A stretch of 64,000 bases of DNA, taken from positions 87,051 through 151,050 of the forward strand of contig NZ_BMNG01000021.1 in the NCBI RefSeq assembly GCF_014646335.1, in the 5' to 3' direction. Position 1 is the stretch's first letter. The number at the start of each line of letters is the position of its first letter. Position numbers and translations under genes: made by a program. Below are positions 40,856 through 49,841 of this stretch, in pieces. This stretch comes from Streptomyces lasiicapitis (GTDB taxonomy: Bacteria > Actinomycetota > Actinomycetes > Streptomycetales > Streptomycetaceae). The notes under the pieces are model-generated. The model made no database searches. It saw only the letters and a program-made list of their open reading frames with translations, and was not told where the DNA came from.

Positions 40856-42133
40856 TCAGGGGCGGTTCGAGCGGGGCTTCTTGTCGCCCTTCTCCCTTTC
40901 TGGGGCTTTCTCGACTGCCTTCTTCTTTCCCGTCTTCCATTCCTCCCAGTCCATGTTCCAGCCGCCGAGGCCGTTGTCGGGAGCGACTTTCTTGTCGTTG
41001 CTGTTGACGACCTCGACGACGTCGCCGATGAGGCTGCGGTCGAAGAACCAGCCCGCCGGGGTCTTCGAGCTGCCGCCCTTCACGTCCCGCAGGCCCACGC
41101 AGCCGTGGCTGACGTTGGTGTTGCCGGGCGCGTCCGGCGCCCAGTAGTTGCCGTGCAGGAAGGTGCCGGAGGTGGTCAGGCGCATGGCGTGCGGGACGTC
41201 GGGGATGTCGTACTCGCCGCCGAAGCCGACGGTGCGGCTGTTCATGCGGGTCACCTCGAGCATCTCGGTGACGACCATCTTCCCGTTGTACGTGGTGGTC
41301 TTCGGGGCGCCCGCGGTGATCGGGACCGTGGAGAGCGGCTCGCCGTCGCGGCGTACCTCCATGGTGTGCGCGGCGGCGTCGACGAGGCTGACCTGGCTGC
41401 GGCCGATCTCGAAGGCGAACGTCTTGTCCTGGAGGCCGTAGACGCCGGGCGCCGCCTTCACGTCGCGCAGGTCCAGGTCGACGGTGACCTTGGTGCCGGG
41501 CTTCCAGTACTTCTGCGGGCGGAAGTCGAGGCGGGTCTCGCCGAACCAGTGCGGGCGGATCTCCACGGCGGGCTCGGCCGTCACGTGGACGGCGCGCTGG
41601 ACGGCCGCGCGGTTGACGACCTCACGGTTGAACTCCAGGGAGACGATCATGCCGGTGCCGACCGTGGCGCGGTTCTCCGGCGACACGTAGCCGATGAAGC
41701 GCTCGTCGGGCACGAACGTGGTGAACGTCGTGTGCCGTGCGACGCGGCGGCCGTGGCCGTCGAGCGCGACCGCGTCCACCGTGTACTTCGCGGCGAGCGC
41801 GAGCGGTCCGCCGTCCAGCGGGCGCCAGGTCGCGCCGTCCTCGCCGATCCGTCCCCGCACCTCGGTCTCCTGCGCGTCCTGGGACCGTACGACCCGCACG
41901 GACTCCAGGCGCCCGTCCGGGACTCGTACCTCTAGGCGCTCGCCCCGGCGTACGTTCTTCTCGCCGTCGTCGGGCGTGACCCGGATCGCCTCGGCGGGCC
42001 TCGGCGGCTTGCCGAGCATCCCGTCGAACTCCGAGCCGGAGCAGCCCGTGGCCCCGAGCACCAGTCCTGCCCATGCCACCGCTGCGGCCAGCGCGGCTCC
42101 TGCGCGCCGAGCGCGCCTCGTTGCCTGTCTCAC
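40856..42133 (-). CDS. L,D-transpeptidase lipoprotein (YkuD), copy 2
   Basis: From GTG 42133 the protein has 425 residues. A lipoprotein signal ends in LVLGATGC (about residue 34), then two Ig-like domains and a YkuD domain with HGNYWAPD and VSHGCVGLRDV (active Cys about 362). The domain layout matches copy 1, and the tail ends GLGGWNMDWEEWKTGKKK. A Lys/Glu-rich C-terminal extension is unique to this copy. Both enzymes make L,D crosslinks, perhaps in different growth phases. The GTG start is favoured because the in-frame opening to 42616 overlaps the divergent glgX gene region without similarity. Confidence 0.93.
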   Translation of the reverse strand: MRQATRRARRAGAALAAAVAWAGLVLGATGCSGSEFDGMLGKPPRPAEAIRVTPDDGEKNVRRGERLEVRVPDGRLESVRVVRSQDAQETEVRGRIGEDGATWRPLDGGPLALAAKYTVDAVALDGHGRRVARHTTFTTFVPDERFIGYVSPENRATVGTGMIVSLEFNREVVNRAAVQRAVHVTAEPAVEIRPHWFGETRLDFRPQKYWKPGTKVTVDLDLRDVKAAPGVYGLQDKTFAFEIGRSQVSLVDAAAHTMEVRRDGEPLSTVPITAGAPKTTTYNGKMVVTEMLEVTRMNSRTVGFGGEYDIPDVPHAMRLTTSGTFLHGNYWAPDAPGNTNVSHGCVGLRDVKGGSSKTPAGWFFDRSLIGDVVEVVNSNDKKVAPDNGLGGWNMDWEEWKTGKKKAVEKAPEREKGDKKPRSNRP

Positions 42134-42288
42134 GTGGGTCCCAACGACCGTGGCAGCCCGGGGAAACGTGAGTGCGACGCACCGGGTGGGCAGAACAGAC
42201 AGAAGGACGCCGTGCGGGCGGCCGCGGCCGGGACGCCGCGCAGCCCGGACACGCGCGTCCACCGGCCCGAGCCGCGGGAGGCGAGCAG

Positions 42289-44652
42289 GTGTCGAGCGCA
42301 GCCGAGCAGGAGGCCGTCCAGCGGGCGCGGGCGGTGGGCCGGGGCCGGTCGGCCGAAGAGACCACCGCCTCCGCCGCGGTGGCAGGGCGGAACGGCGGGC
42401 GCGGCGCGCGGACGCCCCAGGCGCCGCCGCGGACCGTGTGGCCGGGGGCGCCGACACCGCTGGGCGCCCGGTTCCGGGTGGGGCCCGACGGCGTCGCGGG
42501 CACCAATTTCGCGCTGTGGGCCGGCGGGGCGGAGGCCGTCGAGCTGTGTCTGTTCGACGAAGAAGCCGGCGGGGACGGCGCTGGCAACGGAGGCGGCGGG
42601 CGGCTCGTCGAGACACGGTGTCCGCTGACCGAGCTGACGCACGAGATCTGGCACGGCTTCCTGCCGGGCGTGCTGCCGGGCCAGCGGTACGGCTTCCGGG
42701 TGCACGGCCGCTGGGACCCGTGGACCGGCGCCCGCTTCAACCCGGCGAAGCTGCTGCTCGACCCGTACGCCCGCGCGGTCGACGCGGGCGCGGGCAACGA
42801 CTACGGCACGCTGCCGCCCGAGGTGTACGGCCATGTCAGGGACTGGCCGCAGCAGCAGGTCGCGGACACCGTGCGCGACGACCGGGACTCGGCCGCGTAC
42901 GTACCCAAGGGCGTCGTCGTCCACGACGACGCGCCGGACGACGAGTGGTGCGACGACCGGCGCCCGAAGACGCCCTGGGCGGACTCGGTCATCTACGAAC
43001 TCCACGTGCGCGGCTTCACGATGCGGCACCCGGACGTCCCGGCCGAACTGCGCGGTACGTACGCCGGGTTGGCGCATCCGGCGGCCGTGGAGCATCTCGT
43101 ACGGCTCGGCGTGACGGCCGTCGAGCTGCTTCCGGTGCACCAGTTCGCGCACGAGGACCATCTGCTGCGGCGGGGACTGAGGAACTACTGGGGCTACAAC
43201 TCCATCGGGTACTTCGCGCCGCACGCCGCGTACGCCGCGGGCGGCACCCGCGGTCAGCAGGTCGGCGAGTTCCGGCGGATGGTGCGGGCGCTGCACGAGG
43301 CCGGGATCGAGGTGATACTGGACGTCGTCTACAACCACACCGCCGAGGCGGGCGAGCTGGGGCCGATGCTGTCCCTGAAGGGCATCGACAACCGCGGCTA
43401 CTACCGGCTCCAGGGCGACGCGCGCCGGTACGCCGACTACACGGGCTGCGGGAACACCCTGCACGTCGTGCAGCCGCACGTGCTGCGCCTCATCACCGAC
43501 TCGCTGCGGTACTGGGTGACGGAGATGGGCGTCGACGGCTTCCGCTTCGACCTGGCGGCGGCACTCGCGCGGTCCTTCCACGACGTCGACATGCTCTCGC
43601 CGTTCCTCGCGGTCATCGCGCAGGACCCGGTGCTCCGGCGCGTGAAGCTGATCGCCGAGCCGTGGGACGTCGGCTCGGGCGGCTACCAGGTGGGTGCGTT
43701 CCCGCCGCTGTGGACGGAGTGGAACGACCGCTACCGGGGCGCCGTGCGGGACTTCTGGCGCGGCGCCCTTCCGGACGTGCGGGACCTCGGCTACCGGCTC
43801 TCGGGGTCGAGCGACCTGTACGCGTGGGGCGGGCGGCGGCCGTACGCGTCGGTGAACTTCGTGACCGCCCACGACGGCTTCACGCTGCGCGACCTGGTGA
43901 CGTACGAGAGGAAGCACAACGAGGCCAACGGCGAGGGGAACAGGGACGGTTCGGACGACAACCGGTCCTGGAACTGCGGCGTGGAGGGCGAGACCGCCGA
44001 CGCCGACGTGCGGGCCCTGCGGCGGCGGCAGCTGCGGAACCTGATGACCACGCTGCTGCTCTCGACCGGCGTGCCGATGCTCGTGGCGGGCGACGAGATG
44101 GGGCGTACGCAGCGCGGCAGCAACAACGCGTACTGCCAGGACAACGAAGTGAGCTGGGTGGACTGGGAGGTGCGGGACGAGCCGGGGTGGCGGGCGCTGT
44201 TCGACCTCACCGCGCGGCTGATCGCGCTGCGGCACCGGCATCCGGTGCTGCGGCGGCGCGCCTTCTTCTCCGGGCGGGCCCACTCGGCGGACGGCCTTCG
44301 GGACCTGGCGTGGTTCACCGCGCGCGGCACGGAGATGACGGAGGCCGACTGGTACGCGCCCGCGGCGACACTCGGCATGTATCTGTCCGGGCGGGACATA
44401 CCGGGGCGGGACGCGCGCGGGGCGCCGGTGGCCGACGACAGTTTCCTCGCCGTGCTGCACGCGGCGGACCGGCCCGTGGACTTCGTCCTGCCGGGGCCGC
44501 CGTGGGCCGCCGCCTATGAAGTGCTTGTGGACACCTGCCTGGAGGAGCAGGGGGAGGCGCCGGGGGCGTTGCTCGCGGCGGGGGCCGCGGTGACGATTGC
44601 CGCGCGATCGGTGCTGGTGCTGCGGGCTGTGCCTGGGGAGGGCGGGTCTTGA
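42289..44652 (+). CDS. glgX: Glycogen debranching enzyme GlgX (isoamylase-type, GH13)
   Basis: Starting at GTG 42289 (GGGAGG seven bases upstream), the protein has 787 residues, within the GlgX range. The CBM48-like domain (about 50-180) contains GTNFALWAGGAEAVELCLFD. GH13 catalytic residues are Asp in GVDGFRFDLAA, Glu in KLIAEPWD and Asp in VTAHDGFTLRD, with the conserved HQFAHEDHLL also present. It cleaves alpha-1,6 branches of limit dextrin left by glycogen phosphorylase, which glgP (55897-58527) encodes. It is divergent from the second L,D-transpeptidase. The opening from 42172 adds 39 Arg/Ala residues with no similarity. Confidence 0.96.
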   Translation: MSSAAEQEAVQRARAVGRGRSAEETTASAAVAGRNGGRGARTPQAPPRTVWPGAPTPLGARFRVGPDGVAGTNFALWAGGAEAVELCLFDEEAGGDGAGNGGGGRLVETRCPLTELTHEIWHGFLPGVLPGQRYGFRVHGRWDPWTGARFNPAKLLLDPYARAVDAGAGNDYGTLPPEVYGHVRDWPQQQVADTVRDDRDSAAYVPKGVVVHDDAPDDEWCDDRRPKTPWADSVIYELHVRGFTMRHPDVPAELRGTYAGLAHPAAVEHLVRLGVTAVELLPVHQFAHEDHLLRRGLRNYWGYNSIGYFAPHAAYAAGGTRGQQVGEFRRMVRALHEAGIEVILDVVYNHTAEAGELGPMLSLKGIDNRGYYRLQGDARRYADYTGCGNTLHVVQPHVLRLITDSLRYWVTEMGVDGFRFDLAAALARSFHDVDMLSPFLAVIAQDPVLRRVKLIAEPWDVGSGGYQVGAFPPLWTEWNDRYRGAVRDFWRGALPDVRDLGYRLSGSSDLYAWGGRRPYASVNFVTAHDGFTLRDLVTYERKHNEANGEGNRDGSDDNRSWNCGVEGETADADVRALRRRQLRNLMTTLLLSTGVPMLVAGDEMGRTQRGSNNAYCQDNEVSWVDWEVRDEPGWRALFDLTARLIALRHRHPVLRRRAFFSGRAHSADGLRDLAWFTARGTEMTEADWYAPAATLGMYLSGRDIPGRDARGAPVADDSFLAVLHAADRPVDFVLPGPPWAAAYEVLVDTCLEEQGEAPGALLAAGAAVTIAARSVLVLRAVPGEGGS

Positions 44653-44724
44653 TTCGTTCTTGATGGGTGGTCAGGTCTGTACCAAGGTATTGCCCGTGGC
44701 TCGTACGCGGACGAAGCTCACCGC

Positions 44725-45678
44725 ATGGACCTGGAGTTGCGGCACCTGAAGACGATCCGGGCGATCGCCGACGCGGGCAGCCTCACCAAGGCGGCCACCG
44801 CGCTCGGGCTCGCGCAGCCCGCGCTCAGCGCGCAGTTGAAGCGGATCGAGCGGACCCTGGGCGGTGAGCTGTTCGAGCGGGGGCGGTTCGGGGTGCGGGC
44901 CACCGCGCTCGGGGAGTTCGTGCTGGCGCGGGCGCGCATCGTGCTGCCCGCGGTCAGTGGGCTGCAGGAGGAGGCCGAGCGGTTCTCGCGGGTGTGGCAG
45001 GACCGGCGGGGGTTCCGGCTCGGGGGTACGCACGGGCCGCTGCTCGGCGGGCTCGTGGACCGGCTCGCCGCCGCGTATCCCGACCACCCCGTGTCCACGT
45101 ACACCTCCTGGTCCGAGCGGGACATCGCCGCCCAAGTCGCCGACGTACGGCTCGACTTCGCGCTCATCGGTACGTGTGGGGCCAGTACGCCGCCCGAGAG
45201 TGAGCGGCTCGTGTGGCGGGAGGTGGCCCGTGATCCCGTGTTCGTGATGCTGGCGACCAGGCATCCGCAGGCCGGGGCCTCGGAGGTCGAGCTGGGGGAG
45301 TTGGCCGGGGAGGCGTGGACCGATGTGCCGGGGGACGGGTGCTTCGGGGACTGCTTCACCGCTGCGTGCGCTCGGGCCGGGTTCACACCCTCGTCCGTGT
45401 ACGAGACCGATACCGCGTCGTGCGTTCATCTGGTGCAGGTGGGGCGGGCGGTGGGGTTGTGCCGGGCTACGTTTCCTCCTACCGAGGGGATCGTTACCCT
45501 GCCGTTGGCCGGGGCGCCTTTGTACTGGCGGCACTTGTTGGGGTGGCATCCGGAGACTTACGCCCATGACACCGCGGCCGGTGTGCTGGGGCATGCTCGG
45601 GCCGCGCATGCTGCTGCGGCTGCTCGTAGTGAGAGTTATTCGGCTTGGTTGGCTTCGCCTGGGGCGGACGTGGGGTGA
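44725..45678 (+). CDS. LysR-family transcriptional regulator
   Basis: The 317-residue protein has an N-terminal LysR HTH (MDLELRHLKTIRAIADAGSL, LGLAQPALSAQLKRIERTL) and a C-terminal effector domain with GCSHxV-like features. Its target cannot be read from context. It lies 72 bp after glgX on the same strand, so a link to glycogen use is possible but the LysR family usually regulates a neighbouring divergent gene, and none is present here. Codon use becomes noticeably less strict toward the C-terminus. Confidence 0.9.
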   Translation: MDLELRHLKTIRAIADAGSLTKAATALGLAQPALSAQLKRIERTLGGELFERGRFGVRATALGEFVLARARIVLPAVSGLQEEAERFSRVWQDRRGFRLGGTHGPLLGGLVDRLAAAYPDHPVSTYTSWSERDIAAQVADVRLDFALIGTCGASTPPESERLVWREVARDPVFVMLATRHPQAGASEVELGELAGEAWTDVPGDGCFGDCFTAACARAGFTPSSVYETDTASCVHLVQVGRAVGLCRATFPPTEGIVTLPLAGAPLYWRHLLGWHPETYAHDTAAGVLGHARAAHAAAAARSESYSAWLASPGADVG

Positions 45679-46031
45679 GCCCTCGTGGGACGCCCCAGGC
45701 CCGCCCCTTCCCGTAACCAGGGGCGCTGCGCCCCCTGGACCCCAGCTGCCGGGTGGAGGTCCCGGGCGGGTGGGACAGGCCCCCGCCGAATCGCCGCTTC
45801 GCGGCTCGTCCTCAAACGCCGGACGGGCTGAAAACTCGCCGCCCGGCTGAATGGTCGCCGCCGCACGGGCTGGCTCGTCACCGGATGCATAACGTCGGCG
45901 TAGGGGGGCAACTGGCATCTACTTCGGTGCTGTTGACGCTTCTACGGTGTGGTCGACCGGAGAACGAGCGGATCCGGCTTCCCCGCGTTCACGGGTCCGC
46001 CGCTCCCCGTCCACACCGAGGAGAGACCCCC
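45679..46031. other. Intergenic region before the streptogrisin-like gene
   Basis: It starts with copy D of the dispersed element (45686-45838) and then holds the upstream part of the protease gene, including TTGACG at about 45929. No gene is seen. A GGAGAGACCCCC ribosome site precedes the protease ATG. Confidence 0.5.
45686..45838. repeat. Dispersed intergenic hairpin element, copy D
   Basis: It begins with GACGCCCCAGGCCCGCCCC, then the hairpin with arms CCAGGGG (45717-45723) and CCCCTGG (45732-45738), and ends with CTCGTCCTCAAACGCCGGAC (45805-45824) and GGGCTGAAA. An extra 30 bp separate the two halves compared with copy C. It follows the LysR stop codon by 8 bp. Confidence 0.72.
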
Positions 46032-47435
46032 ATGCAGCAGCACAGACATGCCTCCCCGACTCGACGCAGGTGTACCGTCCGGCGCGTGCAGGCGGCGGGT
46101 GCCGCGTTCGCCGCCGCCGGTGCGCTGGTGCTGGCCGGGATGCCCGGCTCCGCGTCCGCTCAGACCGACTCCCCGTCCCCCACTCCGTACGACGCCGCGG
46201 CCACCGCCGCCGTGGCGAAGACGTCGCCCGAGGTCCTGAAGGCGATGCAGCGTGACCTCGGGATCAGTGCAGGACAGGCCAAGTCGCGGCTCGCCAACGA
46301 GGCGGAGGCCGGGGCCGTCGCCGGGTCCTTGCAGGCCTCGCTCGGGCGGGACTTCGCGGGTGCCTGGGTGGGCGGTGCCACCTCGGCCTCGCTGACCGTC
46401 GCCACCATCGACGCCCGGGACGTCGCGGCCATCGAGGCCAAGGGCGCCCGCGCCTTGGTCGTACGGCACTCCGTCGGCCAACTCGACGCCGCGAAGGCCA
46501 AGTTGGACCGGGCCGCGAAGAGCACCCGGACCGCCGACGCGCCCGTGTGGTTCGTCGACGTGAAGTCCAACGCGGTGGTCGTGAACGCCGTCAAGGCCTC
46601 CGCCGCCAAGGCGCTGGTGGCCGCGGCCGGTGTGGACTCCGGCCTCGTACAGATCAAGAAGACCGCCGACCGGCCGCGTCCCCTCTACGACATCGTGGGC
46701 GGCGAGGCGTACTACATGGGCAGCGGCGGCCGCTGCTCGGTCGGCTTCTCCATCACGCAGGGCGCCACGCAGGGCTTCGCGACCGCGGGCCACTGCGGCC
46801 GGGCAGGCACCACGACGCGCGGCGTCAACCAGCAGGCGCAGGGCACCTTCCGGGCCTCGATCTTCCCGGGCCGGGACATGGCGTGGGTGGCCGCGAACGC
46901 GCAGTGGACGTCGACCCCGTACGTCAAGGGCTCCGGCGGGCAGCGCGTGAGCGTCGCGGGCTCGACGCAGTCGCCGGTGGGCGGCTCCATCTGCCGCTCC
47001 GGATCGACCACCGGGTGGCACTGCGGCACGATCTCGCAGCACAACACCAGCGTCACCTACCCCGAGGGCACCATCAGCGGCGTGACGCGTACGACGGTGT
47101 GCGCGGAGCCCGGTGACTCCGGCGGCTCGTACATCTCGGGCAGCCAGGCGCAGGGCGTCACCTCCGGCGGCTCGGGCAACTGCCGCTCCGGCGGGACCAC
47201 GTTCCACCAGCCGATCAACCCGCTTCTTCAGCAGTACCAGCTGACGTTGAAGACGACGGGCGGCGGCCAGGACCCGGATCCCGGTGACCCGAGCGGCACC
47301 TGGGCGGCGGGCAGCGTCTACGCGGCCGGTGACACGGTCACGTACGACGGCGCCACCTACCGCTGTCTGCAGCCGCACCAGGCGCAGCCCGGCTGGGAGC
47401 CCCCGGCCACGCCCGCGCTGTGGGAGCAGGCCTGA
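46032..47435 (+). CDS. Secreted S1-family serine protease (streptogrisin C-like) with chitin/cellulose-binding domain
   Basis: The 467-residue preproprotein starts at ATG 46032. A signal peptide (about 1-40, ending ASAQ) precedes a pro-domain (about 50-210) with KAMQRDLGISAGQAKSRLA, which helps folding and is then removed. The chymotrypsin-like domain starts near YDIVGGEAYYMG (about 223), with triad residues in TAGHCG (His), GRDMAWV (Asp) and GDSGGSY (Ser). A proline-linker leads to a C-terminal CBM5/12 domain of about 45 residues with Trp and Tyr (TWAAGSVYAAGDTVTYDG). This layout matches streptogrisin C. It degrades extracellular protein and may target chitinous material. Three 26-bp repeats begin at its stop codon. 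Confidence 0.95.
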   Translation: MQQHRHASPTRRRCTVRRVQAAGAAFAAAGALVLAGMPGSASAQTDSPSPTPYDAAATAAVAKTSPEVLKAMQRDLGISAGQAKSRLANEAEAGAVAGSLQASLGRDFAGAWVGGATSASLTVATIDARDVAAIEAKGARALVVRHSVGQLDAAKAKLDRAAKSTRTADAPVWFVDVKSNAVVVNAVKASAAKALVAAAGVDSGLVQIKKTADRPRPLYDIVGGEAYYMGSGGRCSVGFSITQGATQGFATAGHCGRAGTTTRGVNQQAQGTFRASIFPGRDMAWVAANAQWTSTPYVKGSGGQRVSVAGSTQSPVGGSICRSGSTTGWHCGTISQHNTSVTYPEGTISGVTRTTVCAEPGDSGGSYISGSQAQGVTSGGSGNCRSGGTTFHQPINPLLQQYQLTLKTTGGGQDPDPGDPSGTWAAGSVYAAGDTVTYDGATYRCLQPHQAQPGWEPPATPALWEQA

Positions 47436-47510
47436 TCCACCCGGACCCGTCACGGGTCTGATCCACCCGGGCCCGTCCAGGGCCTGATCCACTCGGGTCC
47501 GCCGCCGGCC
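47433..47510. repeat. Three tandem 26-bp repeats starting at the protease stop codon
   Basis: TGATCCACCCGG begins at 47433 and recurs at 47459 and 47485 (third copy TGATCCACTCGG). The first repeat starts with the stop codon TGA itself. The units carry GGACCCGT/ACGGGTC-type dyads, so they may support termination. Confidence 0.85.
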
Positions 47511-47990
47511 GGCGGCGGGCTCGCCGATCATCCGCGCTGGTGGGGCGCGGGTGCGGACCCAGGGCTGTAGGCCGCGACTCCGGGGGGAGGCGCGGCCTCG
47601 AGGACCGGATTCCGGCCTCGGCCGACGTGGCCCCGACGTCGGCCCAGGGTGCCGCGGCCGTACGCCTTCGCGTCGGCCGCGGCACGGTCCTCGGCCGCCC
47701 GGCTCGCCCGGCTGTGGGCGGGACGGGAGCTGGGTCTCAGACGTGGCATCGTCGCGCCTGCTCCTTGGCGGTGCCGCGGTGGGGCGCGCCCCTGGTGACG
47801 GGCGCCGTGTCGTGCCTCCCGTCCGCGGGAGCTCGGTGGCTCGTCGCCGGGGGCGCGTATGCGTCTGCGTGCGCCTGCGCGGGTGCGTTTCGCGCTCGGG
47901 CTCGGGCCCTTGGCCTAGGACCAGCGGCCGACCCCGACCGGTACGAAACTCGGTGGGCTGTGTCAGTGGTGAAACGTAGGCTCGCCCCTG
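47436..47990. other. Gene-free 0.55-kb region after the protease
   Basis: No credible gene is seen. It holds the rest of the 26-bp repeats, two strong adjacent hairpins (47620-47685) and, near its end, the upstream sequence of the ABC exporter gene. Confidence 0.65.
47620..47685. terminator. Two adjacent perfect hairpins downstream of the protease
   Basis: The first hairpin pairs GGCCGACGT (47620-47628) with ACGTCGGCC (47636-47644). The second pairs GTGCCGCGGCCG (47649-47660) with CGGCCGCGGCAC (47674-47685), and further ACG/CGT pairing inside its loop extends it. They lie 185 bp after the protease stop, and probably end its transcript. Confidence 0.6.
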
Positions 47991-49841
47991 ATGCCCACGA
48001 CACATGCACCTGCCAAGGAACCCGGCGGCCGGTCCGCCGTGCGGACGCTCACCCGGCTGTGGCCGTATGTGCGTCCCGTACGAACACGCCTGTTCAGCGC
48101 GGCTCTTGTCGCCATCGTGGCCTCGTGTACGGGGCTGGTGTTCCCGCTCGTACTGAAGTGGATGGTGGACGGTCCGGTGGCCGACCGGGACACCGGGGGC
48201 GTGTGGCTCGGCGCGCTGCTCCTGCTGGTGCTCGGCATCGTGGAGGCGCTGCTTTTCGGCTTCCGGCGCTGGCTGGTGGCGCGGCCGCTCGCGGGCGTGG
48301 AGGCGGCGATGCGGGCGGACCTGTTCCGCCATCTCCAGCGCGTGCCCGTCGCGTTCCACGACCGGTGGGCGTCGGGGCAGTTGCTCTCGCGCGGCACGAC
48401 CGATCTGATGCTGCTGCGCATGTTCCTCGCGTTCCCGCTGACGTTCCTGGTCGTCAACGGCGCGACGATCGTGGTCGGCATGGTCATCCTGCTCGCCCAG
48501 GAGTGGACGCTCGGCCTGGTCCTTCTCGCCCCCGTGCTGCCGATGGTGGGCTTCCTCGCGTTCTTCGAGGGGCGGTACGCCGCCGTGGCGCGGCGCGCGC
48601 AGGACCAGGTGGGCGACCTGACGACCGTCGTCGAGGAGAGCGTGCTGGGCATCCGGATCATCAAGGGCTTCGGGCGGCACCGCAGTCAGGCACGGGCCTT
48701 CCGCGAACTGTCGCGCACGCTGCGCGGCACGGAGCTGGTCAAGGCCCGGCTGCTCGCCGCGATCTACGGCGTCATCATGACGCTGCCGGAGCTGGCGATC
48801 GGGGCCGCGCTCGTCCTCGGCTCGGTGCAGGTGGCCGACGGTGGGCTGTCCACGGGCACGCTGGTGGCGTTCCTGTCGACGGCGCTCGCGCTGCGCTGGC
48901 CGGTGGAGTCGATCGGCTTCCTCCTTGCGATGAGCCAGGAGGCGGCCACTGCCACGGAGCGGTACTTCGAGGTGTTGGACGCGGAGCCGGAAACGGACGC
49001 GGGGACCGGGGCGGGTACCGGCGCTGTCGGCGAGGCCGCGGTCGCCTCCGTCCCCGCGCCGCGAAGATCTGGCGCGCCCCCGGCCACTGCCCCGGCCCTC
49101 GCCGACGGCATCCGTTTCGACGCCGTCGAGTTCCGCTACCCGGACGCGCCCGACGACGCCCCGCCCGTCCTGTCCCGCATCGACCTGCACATCCGCACCG
49201 GCGAGACCATGGCCCTCGTCGGCGCCACCGGCAGCGGCAAGACCACGCTCACCGCCCTCGTACCCCGGCTGCACGAGGTGACCGGCGGCCGCATCACGCT
49301 CGACGGCGAGGACATCGCGACGCTGGGTCGGACACGCGTGCGCGCACTGGTGTCCATGGCCTTCGAGGAGCCGACGCTGTTCTCCGCGTCCGTGGGCGAG
49401 AACGTCCTGATGGGCGACGGCGGGAACGGCGGCGAGGGTGCCCTCGACCGGGCGCTCGCGGTGGCGCAGGCCGAGTTCGTGCACGCCCTGCCGCAGGGCG
49501 CGGACACGCAGGTCGGCGAGCAGGGGCTGAGCCTGTCGGGCGGGCAGCGGCAACGGCTCGCGCTGGCCCGCGCGGTGGTGGGGCGGCCGCGCTTCCTCGT
49601 ACTCGACGACCCGCTGTCCGCGCTCGACGTACACACCGAGGCGCTGGTGGAAGCGGCGCTGCGGCGGGTCCTGAAGGACACCACGGCGCTGGTGGTGGCG
49701 CACCGCCCGTCGACCGTGCTGCTCGCGGACCGGGTCGCCCTGCTGTCCGGCGGCCGCGTCACGGCCGTGGGCACGCACCACGAACTGCTGCGGGAGAACG
49801 CGGAGTACGCATGGCTGATGTCTGGGGGGACGGAAGGATGA
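47991..49841 (+). CDS. ABC exporter subunit with degenerate catalytic site (TMD-NBD half-transporter 1)
   Basis: The 616-residue protein fuses six membrane helices (about 30-320) to an NBD. Walker A is GATGSGKTT (about 408), signature is the regular LSGGQRQRLALARAV, but Walker B ends FLVLDDPLSALD, with Asp where the catalytic Glu should be. This is the mark of the non-hydrolysing site in heterodimeric exporters such as TM287/288. The ATG overlap with the next gene (stop 49841, start 49838) shows tight coupling, so the two make one heterodimer. The exported substrate is unknown: drugs, lipids or peptides are possible. An Ala/Gly/Pro linker of about 30 residues lies between the two domains. Confidence 0.95.
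   Translation: MPTTHAPAKEPGGRSAVRTLTRLWPYVRPVRTRLFSAALVAIVASCTGLVFPLVLKWMVDGPVADRDTGGVWLGALLLLVLGIVEALLFGFRRWLVARPLAGVEAAMRADLFRHLQRVPVAFHDRWASGQLLSRGTTDLMLLRMFLAFPLTFLVVNGATIVVGMVILLAQEWTLGLVLLAPVLPMVGFLAFFEGRYAAVARRAQDQVGDLTTVVEESVLGIRIIKGFGRHRSQARAFRELSRTLRGTELVKARLLAAIYGVIMTLPELAIGAALVLGSVQVADGGLSTGTLVAFLSTALALRWPVESIGFLLAMSQEAATATERYFEVLDAEPETDAGTGAGTGAVGEAAVASVPAPRRSGAPPATAPALADGIRFDAVEFRYPDAPDDAPPVLSRIDLHIRTGETMALVGATGSGKTTLTALVPRLHEVTGGRITLDGEDIATLGRTRVRALVSMAFEEPTLFSASVGENVLMGDGGNGGEGALDRALAVAQAEFVHALPQGADTQVGEQGLSLSGGQRQRLALARAVVGRPRFLVLDDPLSALDVHTEALVEAALRRVLKDTTALVVAHRPSTVLLADRVALLSGGRVTAVGTHHELLRENAEYAWLMSGGTEG

Noticed and set aside
45942..49781. A 1279-residue open frame on the minus strand
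   Set aside because: It is antisense to the S1 protease and the first ABC subunit. In GC-rich DNA the complementary frame of a real gene rarely meets stops. It contains only Arg/Gly/Pro-rich sequence without any family motif.
47540..49837. An extended open frame joined to the second ABC subunit (1400 residues in all)
   Set aside because: The upstream part runs through the first subunit in another frame and encodes Arg/Ala/Gly-rich sequence. The real start is ATG 49838 with a good ribosome site and a four-base overlap.
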